Source: Paludibacteraceae bacterium (GTDB lineage Bacteria > Bacteroidota > Bacteroidia > Bacteroidales > Paludibacteraceae). From it: a DNA stretch of 64,000 nucleotides. Made by a program: the position numbers and the translations under genes. A model generated the notes under the pieces. That model searched no databases. It was given only the letters and a program-made list of their open reading frames with translations, and was not told the origin of the DNA. Of the stretch, positions 24,352 to 33,879 are shown piece after piece (position 1 is the first letter of the stretch; the number at the start of each line of letters is the position of its first letter). The stretch covers positions 60,356-124,355 of the forward strand of contig JAQVJY010000006.1 in assembly GCA_028694915.1 (NCBI GenBank). Direction: 5' to 3'.

Positions 24352-27183
24352 TCAAAATAGCCTCATTTGACCTGTAATTTCATCGATGACATCCGTTTTT
24401 CCGTCGGTGTCTGTTTTCGGTTCTGCAGGCTCTTCTTTAGTGGTGTCAACGGTCACAATTTCAATATTCGTGTTATCGTCTATTTCATTTGTTTCAGTCA
24501 TTGGTGTTTCTACATCAACGCTCTCTTCCACCCTAATTTCTTCACTTTCTGCCTCGATAATGGCTTCAGGTTCAGGGAAACGAAGCGGCTCTATTTCTGT
24601 CACATTAGCTACGTGCCATGTTGTAATGCGTTTACCTTTCGCTTTATAACTTTTCGAGCTGATAAATTCTTCAACATCTACCACAAATGCTTCTCTAAAC
24701 GAGTCGCCTTCGCCCATTGTTACTTCAAAACGTGGATAAACTTGGTCAGAGAGTACGTAAAGTTTAGATAATTGACTTTCACCCACAAATGACATGCGTT
24801 TGGCAGATTGTTCCAATTGGAATCGTTTAATGTAAGCATAGCCCTGTTCTGCATCGTACAAAGCCGCCGACCATATTTTGTTGGCATTGAATTTTTCGAT
24901 GCGTACCACGTCATCTTCAAAATGGTTATTCAAATCGAAATTCGTCGTGTAGAATGTTCCATTTTTCGCAATTACCAGAATCAAATCGTCAGGGAAAAAT
25001 TCGCCAACATAATTGCCTCGTTTGTCGCCATTTAAACGTAATACATCTGGATCAAACCAAATATGTGTACCACCCAATGTGGAACCTCCTTTTTGTTTGA
25101 GTAAAATTTTATGTACATCGAATTTGGTCAAAATATTGCCCATAGATTGGCGTCCTTTGATAGCAATTTCTGAAAAATCTTTTTCAAAAACAAGGTTTTT
25201 AATTCGTCGCGTGGTTGGTTTCAATGCTACTTTAATCGTTTCGGCTTCACCATTTGGATTCGCTGAGAAATAAACCACTTTAGAATTTTCGGTACCTTGT
25301 GTCAAATCGTACTCTTTATCGCGCGTTACGCCATTTACCGCAAAGCGTTTGATGTAATAAGCACCAGCGCGACCGTCACGATAAACGGCATTATAAATGG
25401 TTCGTTGGTCGTTTTTGATAAATACGGCTAAGTGTAACAAGTTTTTTCCGACAAACATTTTGTCGGTTACTTTTACCACTTTATACTTACCATCTTTGAA
25501 GAACAGAATAATATCGTCGATATCGGAGCAATTGCACACAAATTCGTCCTTTTTCAAGCCTGTACCAATAAAACCGTCTTCGCGGTTGATGTACAATTTT
25601 TCGTTAGCCTCCACTACTTTAGCAGCTTGAATGGTTTCGAAATTGCGCAATTCGGTTAAACGTGGGAACTGTTTACCGTATTTCGATTTTAAGCCAGCGT
25701 ACCAATCAATAGCATAATCGATTATGTGTTCGAGATGATAATCAATTTGCTTGATTTGCTCGTGCATTTGGGCAATTAATTCCTTCGCTTTATCCACATT
25801 AAATTTCAAGATGCGAGCCATCTTAATTTCGAGCAAGCGACTCAAATCTTCACGGGTAATTTCGCGGACGAAATCCTTTTTAAATGGCTCTAAACGGGTA
25901 TCAATATGATCTAACGCAGCATCCGTTGTAGGCGCATTTTCAAATCCTTTATCCTTGTATATGCGTTCTTCGATGAATATTTTCTCTAACGAAGCAAAAT
26001 TCAATTGATCCAGCAGTTCATTGCGTTGTATATTTAATTCCTGAGTCAATAAACTCACCGTGTTATTTGTGTTACGACGTAAAACTTCACTGACCGTAAT
26101 AAAATGAGGTTTATTTTCGTCGATAACACAACAGTTAGGCGAATAACTAACTTCGCATTTTGTAAAGGCGTAAAGTGCGTCAATGGTTTTATCCGATGAC
26201 GTTTTAGCTTCCAAATGAACCAGAATTTCAACATTGGCAGAGGTGTTATCCTCTACTTTTTTAATGTTGATTTTTCCTTTTTCATTGGCAGTTATAATCG
26301 TTTCAATCAACGAACCAGTAGTCATGCCATAAGGCACTTCGGTAATAGCGAGTGTCTTATTGTCTATTTTTTCAATTTTGGCACGTATTTTTACCACACC
26401 ACCACGCTCGCCATCGTTGTAACGGCAAACGTCCAATAAACCACCTGTTGGGAAATCGGGGAATAATTGGAATGGCTCATTGCGTAAACAAGCGATGGAA
26501 GCATCTATTAACTCATTGAAATTGTGCGGTAAAATGCGCGAATTCAATCCTAAACCAATTCCCTCGCTACCTTGAGCCAATAATAAAGGGAATTTAATTG
26601 GCAATGAAATTGGTTCTTTATTACGACCGTCGTACGAAGGTTTCCAAGGCGTTGTTTTGGGATTAAAAACCGCTTCCAAAGCAAATTTCGATAAACGCGC
26701 TTCAATATAACGAGGCGCAGCTGCTCCATCGCCAGTAAGAATATTTCCCCAGTTTCCTTGACAATCGATGAGTATATTCTTTTGTCCTAAATTAACCAAC
26801 GCATCGCCAATAGAAGCGTCGCCATGTGGGTGAAATTGCATGGTGTGTCCCACAATATTGGCCACTTTATTGTAACGCCCATCATCGAGGCGTTTCATGG
26901 AATGTAAAACGCGGCGTTGAACAGGTTTTAAACCATCGTTGATGTGTGGAATGGCACGTTCAAGATTGACATACGAGGCATAATCCAGAAACCAGGTTTG
27001 GTACATACCAGACAGATGATACTTTGCTTTTTTATCTTGCAAATCGGGTAACTTATAGTCCGAATGACCAGCTACATTTTCCGCAATTTCTTCTGCTACA
27101 ACGTCTGTTTCATTGAGGTTCGTAGCGTCAGAAAGCTCCATTTCGTCGTCAGGTGTTTGTGGGTTTGTAATTTCTTTAGACAT
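24352..27183 (-). CDS. parC: Topoisomerase IV subunit A (gyrase A family)
   Basis: A 943-residue type IIA topoisomerase A subunit that breaks and rejoins DNA for decatenation. Winged-helix and tower parts: LDYASYVNLERAIPHI, HPHGDASIGDALV (quinolone-pocket region), and the active Tyr159 in AAPRYIEARL. The C-terminal half has beta-pinwheel-like repeats (FFKDGKYKVVKV, VYFSANPNGE), and the acidic tail is divergent. In the quinolone-pocket region the residues after HPHGD are ASIGDA, as is common in wild-type subunits. GyrA is the alternative; the lack of a GyrA box (QRRGGKG) favours ParC. parE is not adjacent. A TATCTTTG -7 element lies at 27216-27223. Confidence 0.88.
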   Translation of the reverse strand: MSKEITNPQTPDDEMELSDATNLNETDVVAEEIAENVAGHSDYKLPDLQDKKAKYHLSGMYQTWFLDYASYVNLERAIPHINDGLKPVQRRVLHSMKRLDDGRYNKVANIVGHTMQFHPHGDASIGDALVNLGQKNILIDCQGNWGNILTGDGAAAPRYIEARLSKFALEAVFNPKTTPWKPSYDGRNKEPISLPIKFPLLLAQGSEGIGLGLNSRILPHNFNELIDASIACLRNEPFQLFPDFPTGGLLDVCRYNDGERGGVVKIRAKIEKIDNKTLAITEVPYGMTTGSLIETIITANEKGKINIKKVEDNTSANVEILVHLEAKTSSDKTIDALYAFTKCEVSYSPNCCVIDENKPHFITVSEVLRRNTNNTVSLLTQELNIQRNELLDQLNFASLEKIFIEERIYKDKGFENAPTTDAALDHIDTRLEPFKKDFVREITREDLSRLLEIKMARILKFNVDKAKELIAQMHEQIKQIDYHLEHIIDYAIDWYAGLKSKYGKQFPRLTELRNFETIQAAKVVEANEKLYINREDGFIGTGLKKDEFVCNCSDIDDIILFFKDGKYKVVKVTDKMFVGKNLLHLAVFIKNDQRTIYNAVYRDGRAGAYYIKRFAVNGVTRDKEYDLTQGTENSKVVYFSANPNGEAETIKVALKPTTRRIKNLVFEKDFSEIAIKGRQSMGNILTKFDVHKILLKQKGGSTLGGTHIWFDPDVLRLNGDKRGNYVGEFFPDDLILVIAKNGTFYTTNFDLNNHFEDDVVRIEKFNANKIWSAALYDAEQGYAYIKRFQLEQSAKRMSFVGESQLSKLYVLSDQVYPRFEVTMGEGDSFREAFVVDVEEFISSKSYKAKGKRITTWHVANVTEIEPLRFPEPEAIIEAESEEIRVEESVDVETPMTETNEIDDNTNIEIVTVDTTKEEPAEPKTDTDGKTDVIDEITGQMRLF

Positions 27184-27215
27184 ATATGAGGACAGTTATT
27201 TTTTCGGTTAACGTG

Positions 27216-27223
27216 CAAAGATA
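27216..27223 (-). promoter_or_regulatory. -7 element for parC
   Basis: TATCTTTG on the minus strand, 33 bases before the parC start. A -33 TTTG is not clear. Confidence 0.5.
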
Positions 27224-27315
27224 CAAAAAACCGTTGAATTTAGTGAAATAAAATTATCAACATTTTTAAAGAAATTAATTCCCCCGATTAAAAGGTCTAT
27301 TTTAGATAAAAAGTG

Positions 27316-27323
27316 TATCTTTG
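27316..27323 (+). promoter_or_regulatory. -7 element for the THUMP-like methyltransferase
   Basis: TATCTTTG, perfect TAnnTTTG, 20 bases before ATG 27344. No clear -33 TTTG. Confidence 0.5.
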
Positions 27324-27343
27324 CACTTCTTGATTAAGCACTT

Positions 27344-28510
27344 ATGGATCTATTAACACAGCAGTTTGTTGAGCAACATCTTTCTGACGATGTGCATGTA
27401 TTAGCTTTAAAAACAGCGCCACAAGGTGTTGATATATCTACGGCCCTACAACAAATCGCTGCTCGTCAGTTATTGGCAAAAAAAGTGCCTACTTGGGCCA
27501 AAAATTCACAATTGCACTTCCCTCCTCATTTATCTTTAGAACAGTGTTCTTCGGAGGAAACGGCGCTTTACAAAGGGTCGTTAGTTTGTGGAAATAAGTT
27601 GGTTGACCTTACAGGTGGCATGGGTGTAGATTGTTACTTTTTGTCGCAGCAATTTCAATCTACTTCTTACGTCGAAAAATTACCTCATTTAGTAGAACTA
27701 GCAAAACATAATTTCGCCATTTTAAACCCCAAAGTGGAGATTTATAACGATAATGCAGAAGCATTTCTCAAACAAATGCCGCCTGTAGATGTTATTTATA
27801 TTGATCCTGCACGACGCGACACCAAAGGGCAAAAAACCGTGTCGATACACGATTGTACGCCCGATGTGAGTTTATTACAACAAAATCTATTAGAGAAGGC
27901 GTATCAAGTGTTGATTAAATTATCGCCCATGCTAGATATTTCATTAGCATTAAGCGATTTACAACATGTAAAATCAGTACATGTGGTTTCTGTCGTGAAT
28001 GAATGTAAGGAGTTGCTGTTTTTGTTAGAGCGAAATTATACCGATGAAACGACCATTTATGCGGTCAATTTGCCACAGAAAAATCGAACGCCTTTTGCAT
28101 TTACTTTTTCTCAAGAAAAGGCTCTGACTATTAATTATGCAAACGAACCGATAAACTATTTGTACGAGCCACATGCGGCTTTATTAAAAGCGGGAGCTTT
28201 CAAACTCATTACGGCTCAATATCCAGTAAAAAAGCTCCATATAAACAGCCATTTATATACATCAAAGGAGTTAGTTGGTGATTTTCCTGGACGTACATTC
28301 AAAATTTTGAATTGGGCGCCTTTTAATAAACAAATAGGGAAAGGATTGTTGGCTGGAGTGACACAAGCAAATATGACTGTGCGTAATTTTCCCTTGTCAG
28401 TAAATGAATTACGTCAAAAATTGCGGTTGAAAGATGGCGGTGATAACTATCTGTTTGCTACAACGCTTGCGGATAATCAGAAAGTGCTGATTCTGTGTGA
28501 AAAGTGTTGA
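27344..28510 (+). CDS. Class I SAM methyltransferase, THUMP-like domain
   Basis: A 388-residue protein with a SAM-dependent methyltransferase core: LVDLTGGMGVDCYFLS (SAM motif I, about 87-102), YVEKLPHLVELAKHN (acidic ribose-binding residue) and VDVIYIDPARRDTKG (DPAR, a catalytic-type D/N-P-P-like motif). The C-terminal 90 residues fit the THUMP-like domain that follows this core in Bacteroidetes proteins. RNA is the probable substrate; the exact target is unknown. It is convergent with the helicase-nuclease gene, whose stop lies 1 base away. Confidence 0.82.
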   Translation: MDLLTQQFVEQHLSDDVHVLALKTAPQGVDISTALQQIAARQLLAKKVPTWAKNSQLHFPPHLSLEQCSSEETALYKGSLVCGNKLVDLTGGMGVDCYFLSQQFQSTSYVEKLPHLVELAKHNFAILNPKVEIYNDNAEAFLKQMPPVDVIYIDPARRDTKGQKTVSIHDCTPDVSLLQQNLLEKAYQVLIKLSPMLDISLALSDLQHVKSVHVVSVVNECKELLFLLERNYTDETTIYAVNLPQKNRTPFAFTFSQEKALTINYANEPINYLYEPHAALLKAGAFKLITAQYPVKKLHINSHLYTSKELVGDFPGRTFKILNWAPFNKQIGKGLLAGVTQANMTVRNFPLSVNELRQKLRLKDGGDNYLFATTLADNQKVLILCEKC

Positions 28511-28511
28511 T

Positions 28512-31500
28512 TTAGACGCTCTCAATTTCGCCTAGTGTGGCATATAAAATATAACCTGTAGCTTCATATCCCATTTCGCCAATTAACCGTAAATAATTCT
28601 CCAATTGGCGTTTATATTTTGGTTCTTTTTGCTGACCGAATTTATAATCTACAACAATCACTTGTTTATCTTTCATCATCAATCGGTCAGGGCGATAAGA
28701 GTCTCCTTTGGGCGTTATTATTTCGGCTTCATTCAGCACTTTATAATTTCCCGAGAACCACTCTTTGGCTTGTGGAAGCTCAAACAAACGCTGTAATGTT
28801 TGGTGTATTTCTGTTACCTCATTTTGTTTTATTTCACCGGCTAAAACGGCTTTTTTCAAGATGTTATCAAGGTCATCTAAAGTAGTTATTTGACTTAATA
28901 AATGGTGCATTAATAAGCCATTTTGACGCTCACTACCACTGTCGTTTAAATTGTAACGCAATTTTATCCGACTCGTTATCGACACCGAATCGTAACTTAG
29001 ATTAAGATTACCAATTGGGCTCAATTTTTTATCATGTTTGAGTGGTAACGACTCGCCAATAACGACATCATCGGTGGAACCATAAGCTGATAAAGGCAAT
29101 GTCATGGTCGGTTCTAAATCTGTTGAATTGGGCTGCGTAAAAACATATTGTAGCACTTCGGCAATGGTTTGATTTTTAAGCTCTTTTTCTGCTTTTGGAG
29201 CCATAATAATCAATTCATTTTCAGCTCTAGAAAAAGCCACATAGGTCATATTGAGCGTATCAATGTAACACTTTAGTTTTTCACTCCAGTAGTAATCCGC
29301 AAAAATGGTATCCTTTAGTTTTTGATTGTAATTCACAGGAATTATCGGCAACTGAGCGAACGGCAGTTGATCAGGTTGAGATTTACACCATAACACAGAT
29401 TTTCTTTTAGTATTATCTAAATCCCAATCACAAAAAGGTATTATAACCGCTTTAAATTCAAGACCTTTCGATTTATGTATGGTCATAATTCGAATGGCAT
29501 CTTGCGTTTCGGAAGCGGCTAAAAATTTCTTAGCCGAAAATTCGTCCCAATAACTCAAAAAGCCGTTTATATCGGCATTTTCGGTACTAGCAAATTGATA
29601 AATCTCATCCTGAAAAGCTTGTAAAAATACCACATTATGAGCATCTTCATGTAGATTGAGTAGCTGTATTAAACCTTCGGTTAATTGAAACAGTGGCTCG
29701 TTTTTAAGACGTTGCAATGTGGTGTGTTGAGTACCAAACACGCGTTCACTCCACGTTTCCGAAGTCTCATTATCCACAAAATGGAGTTTTTTAGCCGTTT
29801 TTTGATACAATAATTCTATTAAAGTGCGGTTTACCTTGTCGTCAGGAGTGACAAAATAACGCATAATAGCAACCAATAGTTTCACATTTAAATCATTAGC
29901 AATCAATAACGCTTCGTTGGAGATGATGTCGTACTGTTTGCCTTCGCAATTCAGTAAAAAATTGGCTATTTGAGTGGCTTCTGCATTGCGTCGCACCAAA
30001 ATGGTGATGTCGCCTTGTGGATATCCTTGAGCCATCAATTGATCTATCGTTTCAGGAAGACGTTCTAACGCTTTTTCTTGCCAACTCAGTTGCTTTTCTT
30101 TGTCTGCCGTGATAAAATGTACGGCGACTCTACCTTCAATCGATTTATGGACCTTTTGTAAGGCATCTTTGTAAATTTCGGTCAAGGTAGATTGACTAGC
30201 TTCATTCTCAAAATGAGTGGCTAACAGTTTCGTGGCTAATTGAAAAAAGGTATTGTTGAATAAAACAACGTTTTGGGCGCTACGCCAATTGGTTTCAAGT
30301 GTTGTTTTTGCTACATTTCCTTGAAAAGCTGCTTCTACGCCACTTTGCAGCAAACTCCAATCGGAATTACGAAACCGATAAATGCTCTGTTTTACGTCAC
30401 CAACGACTAAATTTTGGTAGTTTTCGGCCACACTATTTTTTAGAAGTGGTTGAAAAATATTCCATTGCAACAGCGATGTATCTTGAAATTCATCCATCAT
30501 GTAGTGGTGAATATTAACCCCCGTTTTTTCGTACACAAATGGCGCATCACAGCCTTCCATAATACGATTTAGAAATTCAGTGGTGTTACTGATGAGCACG
30601 GTATTATTTTCGTCGCAATACCGTTTTATATGTGCCCCAATATCCGATAAAATACCCAACATATAGAGGTGATTCATAGCTACTTTGGCCGACAAATAGT
30701 AAGTTCTATCTATTGCTGCTAAACGTTTTGCGCAGCGCTCTAGTCCATTATGAAAAGCCGATTCTATCGCTGGTTTTAGCGGTGATGTTTTGGCGTACCA
30801 TTTTGTGACATCGTCGGCAGCTTTGATGAAGGTATCAGTTACTTGAAATTCTTTACCTTTCAATCGTGCAAAATCGAATAAAAAAGCAAAGCTACGTGAA
30901 CTGCCTGAAAAATCAGAAAAAGTCAAACCTTGTTGCTGAATGATTCCACAAGCTTCGTCGCAAATGGTCCTCATTTCTTCCTCAAAAGAGTCAACAATAT
31001 GGCGTAATGCGCTTTTGTACTCTTTTAAAAATGTTTTATCATGCAACTGCTCGTTGATGAGCGATAAATTTTGGAGATAAGATTCCTTAAAAATTTCTTG
31101 CCCTAATTGATTGATATTTTTCGATACGTTCCACGATTTACTCTCTTTTAGCTGATCTTCGGCATAAGCGGTAAGCCACATCAATAAAGATCGATTTTCG
31201 GGCTTATCAAGCTCGAATAACATCGTATCAATGGCATTTTGTAGCACCTTATCTTTATCGAGTTCTACCGAAAAATTTCCTTGTAACCCTATTTCACGTG
31301 TAAAAGCGCGTACTATTTGTTGGAAAAATTTGTCGATGGTACTCACATTAAAACCGCTATAATCGTGCAATAAGTCCGCCAAAAAACCAGTGGCTTGTAA
31401 TTTTATGGCTTGTTTGGTTAAGTGCGGAAAATCGCGCTGTAAATCGTCAAAAAACGGAGAAGAATCTGTGGTAGACAATAGATATAATTCTCGAATAATA

Positions 31501-31694
31501 CGACGTTTCATTTCGTCGGTGGCTTTATTCGTAAAAGTTACCGCCAACGTGTTACGATGTGGGTGTTTCTCTGCCGCATGTTGAAATAATAGTGCGATAT
31601 AAGCATACGACAAACGGTAGGTTTTACCCGAACCTGCCGATGCTTTATACAGTTGAATAGTTTGATTATGAGGTGTGTGAACCATTTGATTCAA
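28512..31694 (-). CDS. UvrD-type helicase with RecB-like nuclease (AddA-like)
   Basis: A 1060-residue ATP-dependent helicase-nuclease, the AddA-type subunit of a DNA-end-processing enzyme. Walker A AGSGKTYRL (19-27), TFTNKATDEMKRR (motif Ia), MMDEFQDTSLLQW (motif II), VGDVKQSIYRFR (motif III), IMTIHKSKGLEFKAVI (motif V) and YVAFSRAENEL (motif VI). Near residue 1010 the RecB nuclease motif PDRL...VVDYKFG with QLENYL follows. It should act with a second nuclease subunit (AddB), which I do not find in this window. It is cytoplasmic and involved in recombination repair of double-strand breaks. Confidence 0.9.
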   Translation of the reverse strand: MNQMVHTPHNQTIQLYKASAGSGKTYRLSYAYIALLFQHAAEKHPHRNTLAVTFTNKATDEMKRRIIRELYLLSTTDSSPFFDDLQRDFPHLTKQAIKLQATGFLADLLHDYSGFNVSTIDKFFQQIVRAFTREIGLQGNFSVELDKDKVLQNAIDTMLFELDKPENRSLLMWLTAYAEDQLKESKSWNVSKNINQLGQEIFKESYLQNLSLINEQLHDKTFLKEYKSALRHIVDSFEEEMRTICDEACGIIQQQGLTFSDFSGSSRSFAFLFDFARLKGKEFQVTDTFIKAADDVTKWYAKTSPLKPAIESAFHNGLERCAKRLAAIDRTYYLSAKVAMNHLYMLGILSDIGAHIKRYCDENNTVLISNTTEFLNRIMEGCDAPFVYEKTGVNIHHYMMDEFQDTSLLQWNIFQPLLKNSVAENYQNLVVGDVKQSIYRFRNSDWSLLQSGVEAAFQGNVAKTTLETNWRSAQNVVLFNNTFFQLATKLLATHFENEASQSTLTEIYKDALQKVHKSIEGRVAVHFITADKEKQLSWQEKALERLPETIDQLMAQGYPQGDITILVRRNAEATQIANFLLNCEGKQYDIISNEALLIANDLNVKLLVAIMRYFVTPDDKVNRTLIELLYQKTAKKLHFVDNETSETWSERVFGTQHTTLQRLKNEPLFQLTEGLIQLLNLHEDAHNVVFLQAFQDEIYQFASTENADINGFLSYWDEFSAKKFLAASETQDAIRIMTIHKSKGLEFKAVIIPFCDWDLDNTKRKSVLWCKSQPDQLPFAQLPIIPVNYNQKLKDTIFADYYWSEKLKCYIDTLNMTYVAFSRAENELIIMAPKAEKELKNQTIAEVLQYVFTQPNSTDLEPTMTLPLSAYGSTDDVVIGESLPLKHDKKLSPIGNLNLSYDSVSITSRIKLRYNLNDSGSERQNGLLMHHLLSQITTLDDLDNILKKAVLAGEIKQNEVTEIHQTLQRLFELPQAKEWFSGNYKVLNEAEIITPKGDSYRPDRLMMKDKQVIVVDYKFGQQKEPKYKRQLENYLRLIGEMGYEATGYILYATLGEIESV

Positions 31695-31836
31695 ATTTTG
31701 AACAAAGATAAGAATTTATTAGGAATTTTGAGTTACTATCTGTGGTTTTTTATGTGGTTAATTGTATCTCATTTGTTTTCAAATAGGAATAATTAAAATA
31801 ATGTTTTAAAGATTTTTTACTCTCGCAATATTGCAT

Positions 31837-31844
31837 TAAATTTG
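31837..31844 (+). promoter_or_regulatory. -7 element for the polyprenyl-phosphate mannosyltransferase
   Basis: TAAATTTG, 36 bases before ATG 31881. The -33 is not clear. Confidence 0.45.
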
Positions 31845-31880
31845 CGAGTTCAAAAGTATTACACCTAACAAATAGGCACC

Positions 31881-32627
31881 ATGTCAGATTCCATTGTCAT
31901 CATTCCGACCTACAACGAGAAAGAGAACATCGAAAAGATGATTCGAACCGTATTTGCACTACCTAAAGTATTCGATATCCTCATTATAGATGATGGTTCG
32001 CCAGATGGTACGGCTTTGATTGTTAAACAATTGCAGACTGAATTCCCAGACAAATTGCATTTGGTAGAACGTACTGGCAAATTAGGATTAGGCACGGCTT
32101 ATATTGCGGGCTTTAAATGGGTTTTAGAACGTGATTATCAATTTGTGTTCGAAATGGATGCCGATTTTTCGCATCCTGTCGATAAATTATTGGATATATA
32201 CGAAGTTTGCGCCCATCAAGGTGTAGATATGGCTATTGGTTCGCGTTATGTTGGCAATGTGGTAAATGTAGTCAATTGGCCTATTGGACGCGTTCTTATG
32301 TCATATTATGCTTCTAAATATGTACAGTTTATAACGGGTTTAACCGTAGCTGATACAACGGCTGGTTTTGCTTGCTATCGCCGCGAAGTTTTGGAAACTA
32401 TCGAGTTTGATAAAATTCGCTTCAAAGGCTATGCTTTCCAAATAGAAATGAAATTTACAGCCTATAAATGCGGATTCACACTGCGCGAAGTGCCTATCGT
32501 ATTTATTAACCGTGTAGAAGGCACTTCCAAAATGAGCGGTGGCATCTTTAGTGAAGCGTTATTTGGTGTGATTAAACTAAAACTAAATAGCTGGTTCCGT
32601 ACCTATCCTCAAAAAAAACAGCACTGA
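31881..32627 (+). CDS. Polyprenol monophosphomannose synthase
   Basis: A 248-residue GT2 enzyme of the dolichyl-phosphate mannose synthase type, which loads a mannose or other hexose onto a polyprenyl phosphate as donor for extracytoplasmic glycosylation. Seen: VIIPTYNEKENIEKM, ILIIDDGSPDGTA, FEMDADFSHP (the DxD-like metal site), and the acceptor-loop FINRVEGTSKMSGGIF near the C-terminus. There is no C-terminal membrane domain, as in soluble bacterial Dpm1 types. Glycan donors of this kind serve Bacteroidetes protein O-glycosylation, but the sugar is not readable from sequence. A strong hairpin follows. Confidence 0.88.
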   Translation: MSDSIVIIPTYNEKENIEKMIRTVFALPKVFDILIIDDGSPDGTALIVKQLQTEFPDKLHLVERTGKLGLGTAYIAGFKWVLERDYQFVFEMDADFSHPVDKLLDIYEVCAHQGVDMAIGSRYVGNVVNVVNWPIGRVLMSYYASKYVQFITGLTVADTTAGFACYRREVLETIEFDKIRFKGYAFQIEMKFTAYKCGFTLREVPIVFINRVEGTSKMSGGIFSEALFGVIKLKLNSWFRTYPQKKQH

Positions 32628-32641
32628 AGTGCTCCTAAATA

Positions 32642-32686
32642 GCTAAAAAGTGGTAAGTATCAGTTGGATATTTACCACTTTTTAGC
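32642..32686 (+). terminator. Terminator after the mannosyltransferase
   Basis: Perfect 15-base arms (32642-32656 and 32672-32686) with a 15-base loop and A/T-runs in the arms. Confidence 0.85.
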
Positions 32687-32691
32687 ATTTT

Positions 32692-32699
32692 TATATTTG
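32692..32699 (+). promoter_or_regulatory. -7 element for prfB
   Basis: TATATTTG, 38 bases before ATG 32738. A TTG at 32664-32666 is 25 bases upstream, too far to be a confident -33. Confidence 0.45.
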
Positions 32700-32737
32700 C
32701 TTTTTAAAACTAAAAACTCTAATTATTAATTCATTAT

Positions 32738-33853
32738 ATGGTAACAGCAGAACAAATTAAATCGTTATTCGATCGTGTAGATGCCTTACGTAAATACCTG
32801 GACATCGAAACAAAAATAGTACAATTACAAGAAGAAGAATTAAAAACGCAGGCTCCTGAATTCTGGCTCGATCAGAAACGTGCTGAAGAACAAATGAAAA
32901 AGGTCAAAGGCATTAAATACTGGATTTCGGGCTACAACGATGTAAAATCGTGTGTGGAAGAGCTTCAGTTGGCATTCGATTTTTACAAAGAAGAAGCCAT
33001 GACAGAAGATGAAGTAGACGCCGTTTATGAGAAAAGCACCATTTTAGTAGAAGACCTCGAAATGCGTAATATGCTCCGTCGTGAAGAGGATAAATTGGGC
33101 GCCGTTATTAAAATTGTGGCTGGAGCTGGTGGTACAGAAGCGCAAGATTGGGCTCAAATGCTGATGCGTATGTATATGCGTTATTGCGAAAATCATAATT
33201 ACAAAGTAGAAATATCCAATATTTTGGAAGGTGATGAAGCTGGTATTAAGTCTATTACGTTTCAAGTGGATGGTGAATACGCCTATGGTTATTTGAAATG
33301 TGAAAATGGTGTTCATCGTTTAGTACGTGTGTCGCCATACAATGCACAAGGCAAGCGCATGACCTCTTTTTCATCAGTATTTGTGGTGCCTTTAATTGAT
33401 GATACCATTGAAATTGAAATTAATTTGGCTAATATTTCGTGGGATACGTTCCGTTGTAGTGGTGCTGGAGGTCAAAATGTGAATAAAGTGGAATCTGGTG
33501 TTCGTCTCCACTACCCGTTTAAAAATCCAGTAACCAACGAAATGGACGAGATTGTGATTGAAAATACGGAAAGTCGTGACCAACCGAAAAATAAAGAAAA
33601 CGCCATACGTCTCCTAAAATCACAACTGTACGAACTAGAACTCGAAAAACGTCGCCAAGAAACGGCTAAAATTGAAGCTGGTAAGAAAAAAATTGAATGG
33701 GGATCACAAATTCGTTCGTATGTCTTTGACGACCGTCGTGTGAAGGATCACCGTACCGATTATCAAACATCTAACGTAGGAGCGGTGATGGATGGTAACA
33801 TCGACGAATTTATAAAAGCCTATTTAATGGAATTTGGCGGCGAAGAGAATTAA
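32738..33853 (+). CDS. prfB: Peptide chain release factor 2
   Basis: RF2 recognises UGA and UAA stop codons and triggers peptide release. 371 residues. The catalytic GGQ is at 244-246 in SGAGGQNVNKV. The codon-recognition tripeptide is SPY (199-201) where E. coli has SPF. The frame is continuous through codons 20-30, so the in-frame UGA used in many bacteria for programmed frameshift autoregulation is absent. The downstream lipid kinase gene begins 27 bases after the stop and may be co-transcribed. Confidence 0.95.
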   Translation: MVTAEQIKSLFDRVDALRKYLDIETKIVQLQEEELKTQAPEFWLDQKRAEEQMKKVKGIKYWISGYNDVKSCVEELQLAFDFYKEEAMTEDEVDAVYEKSTILVEDLEMRNMLRREEDKLGAVIKIVAGAGGTEAQDWAQMLMRMYMRYCENHNYKVEISNILEGDEAGIKSITFQVDGEYAYGYLKCENGVHRLVRVSPYNAQGKRMTSFSSVFVVPLIDDTIEIEINLANISWDTFRCSGAGGQNVNKVESGVRLHYPFKNPVTNEMDEIVIENTESRDQPKNKENAIRLLKSQLYELELEKRRQETAKIEAGKKKIEWGSQIRSYVFDDRRVKDHRTDYQTSNVGAVMDGNIDEFIKAYLMEFGGEEN

Positions 33854-33879
33854 ACCATGCGATTAAAAACAGAAAAAAT

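Noticed and set aside
24367..24771. A 134-residue frame on the plus strand inside parC.
   Set aside because: Overlaps the C-terminal parC coding region and has no recognisable features.
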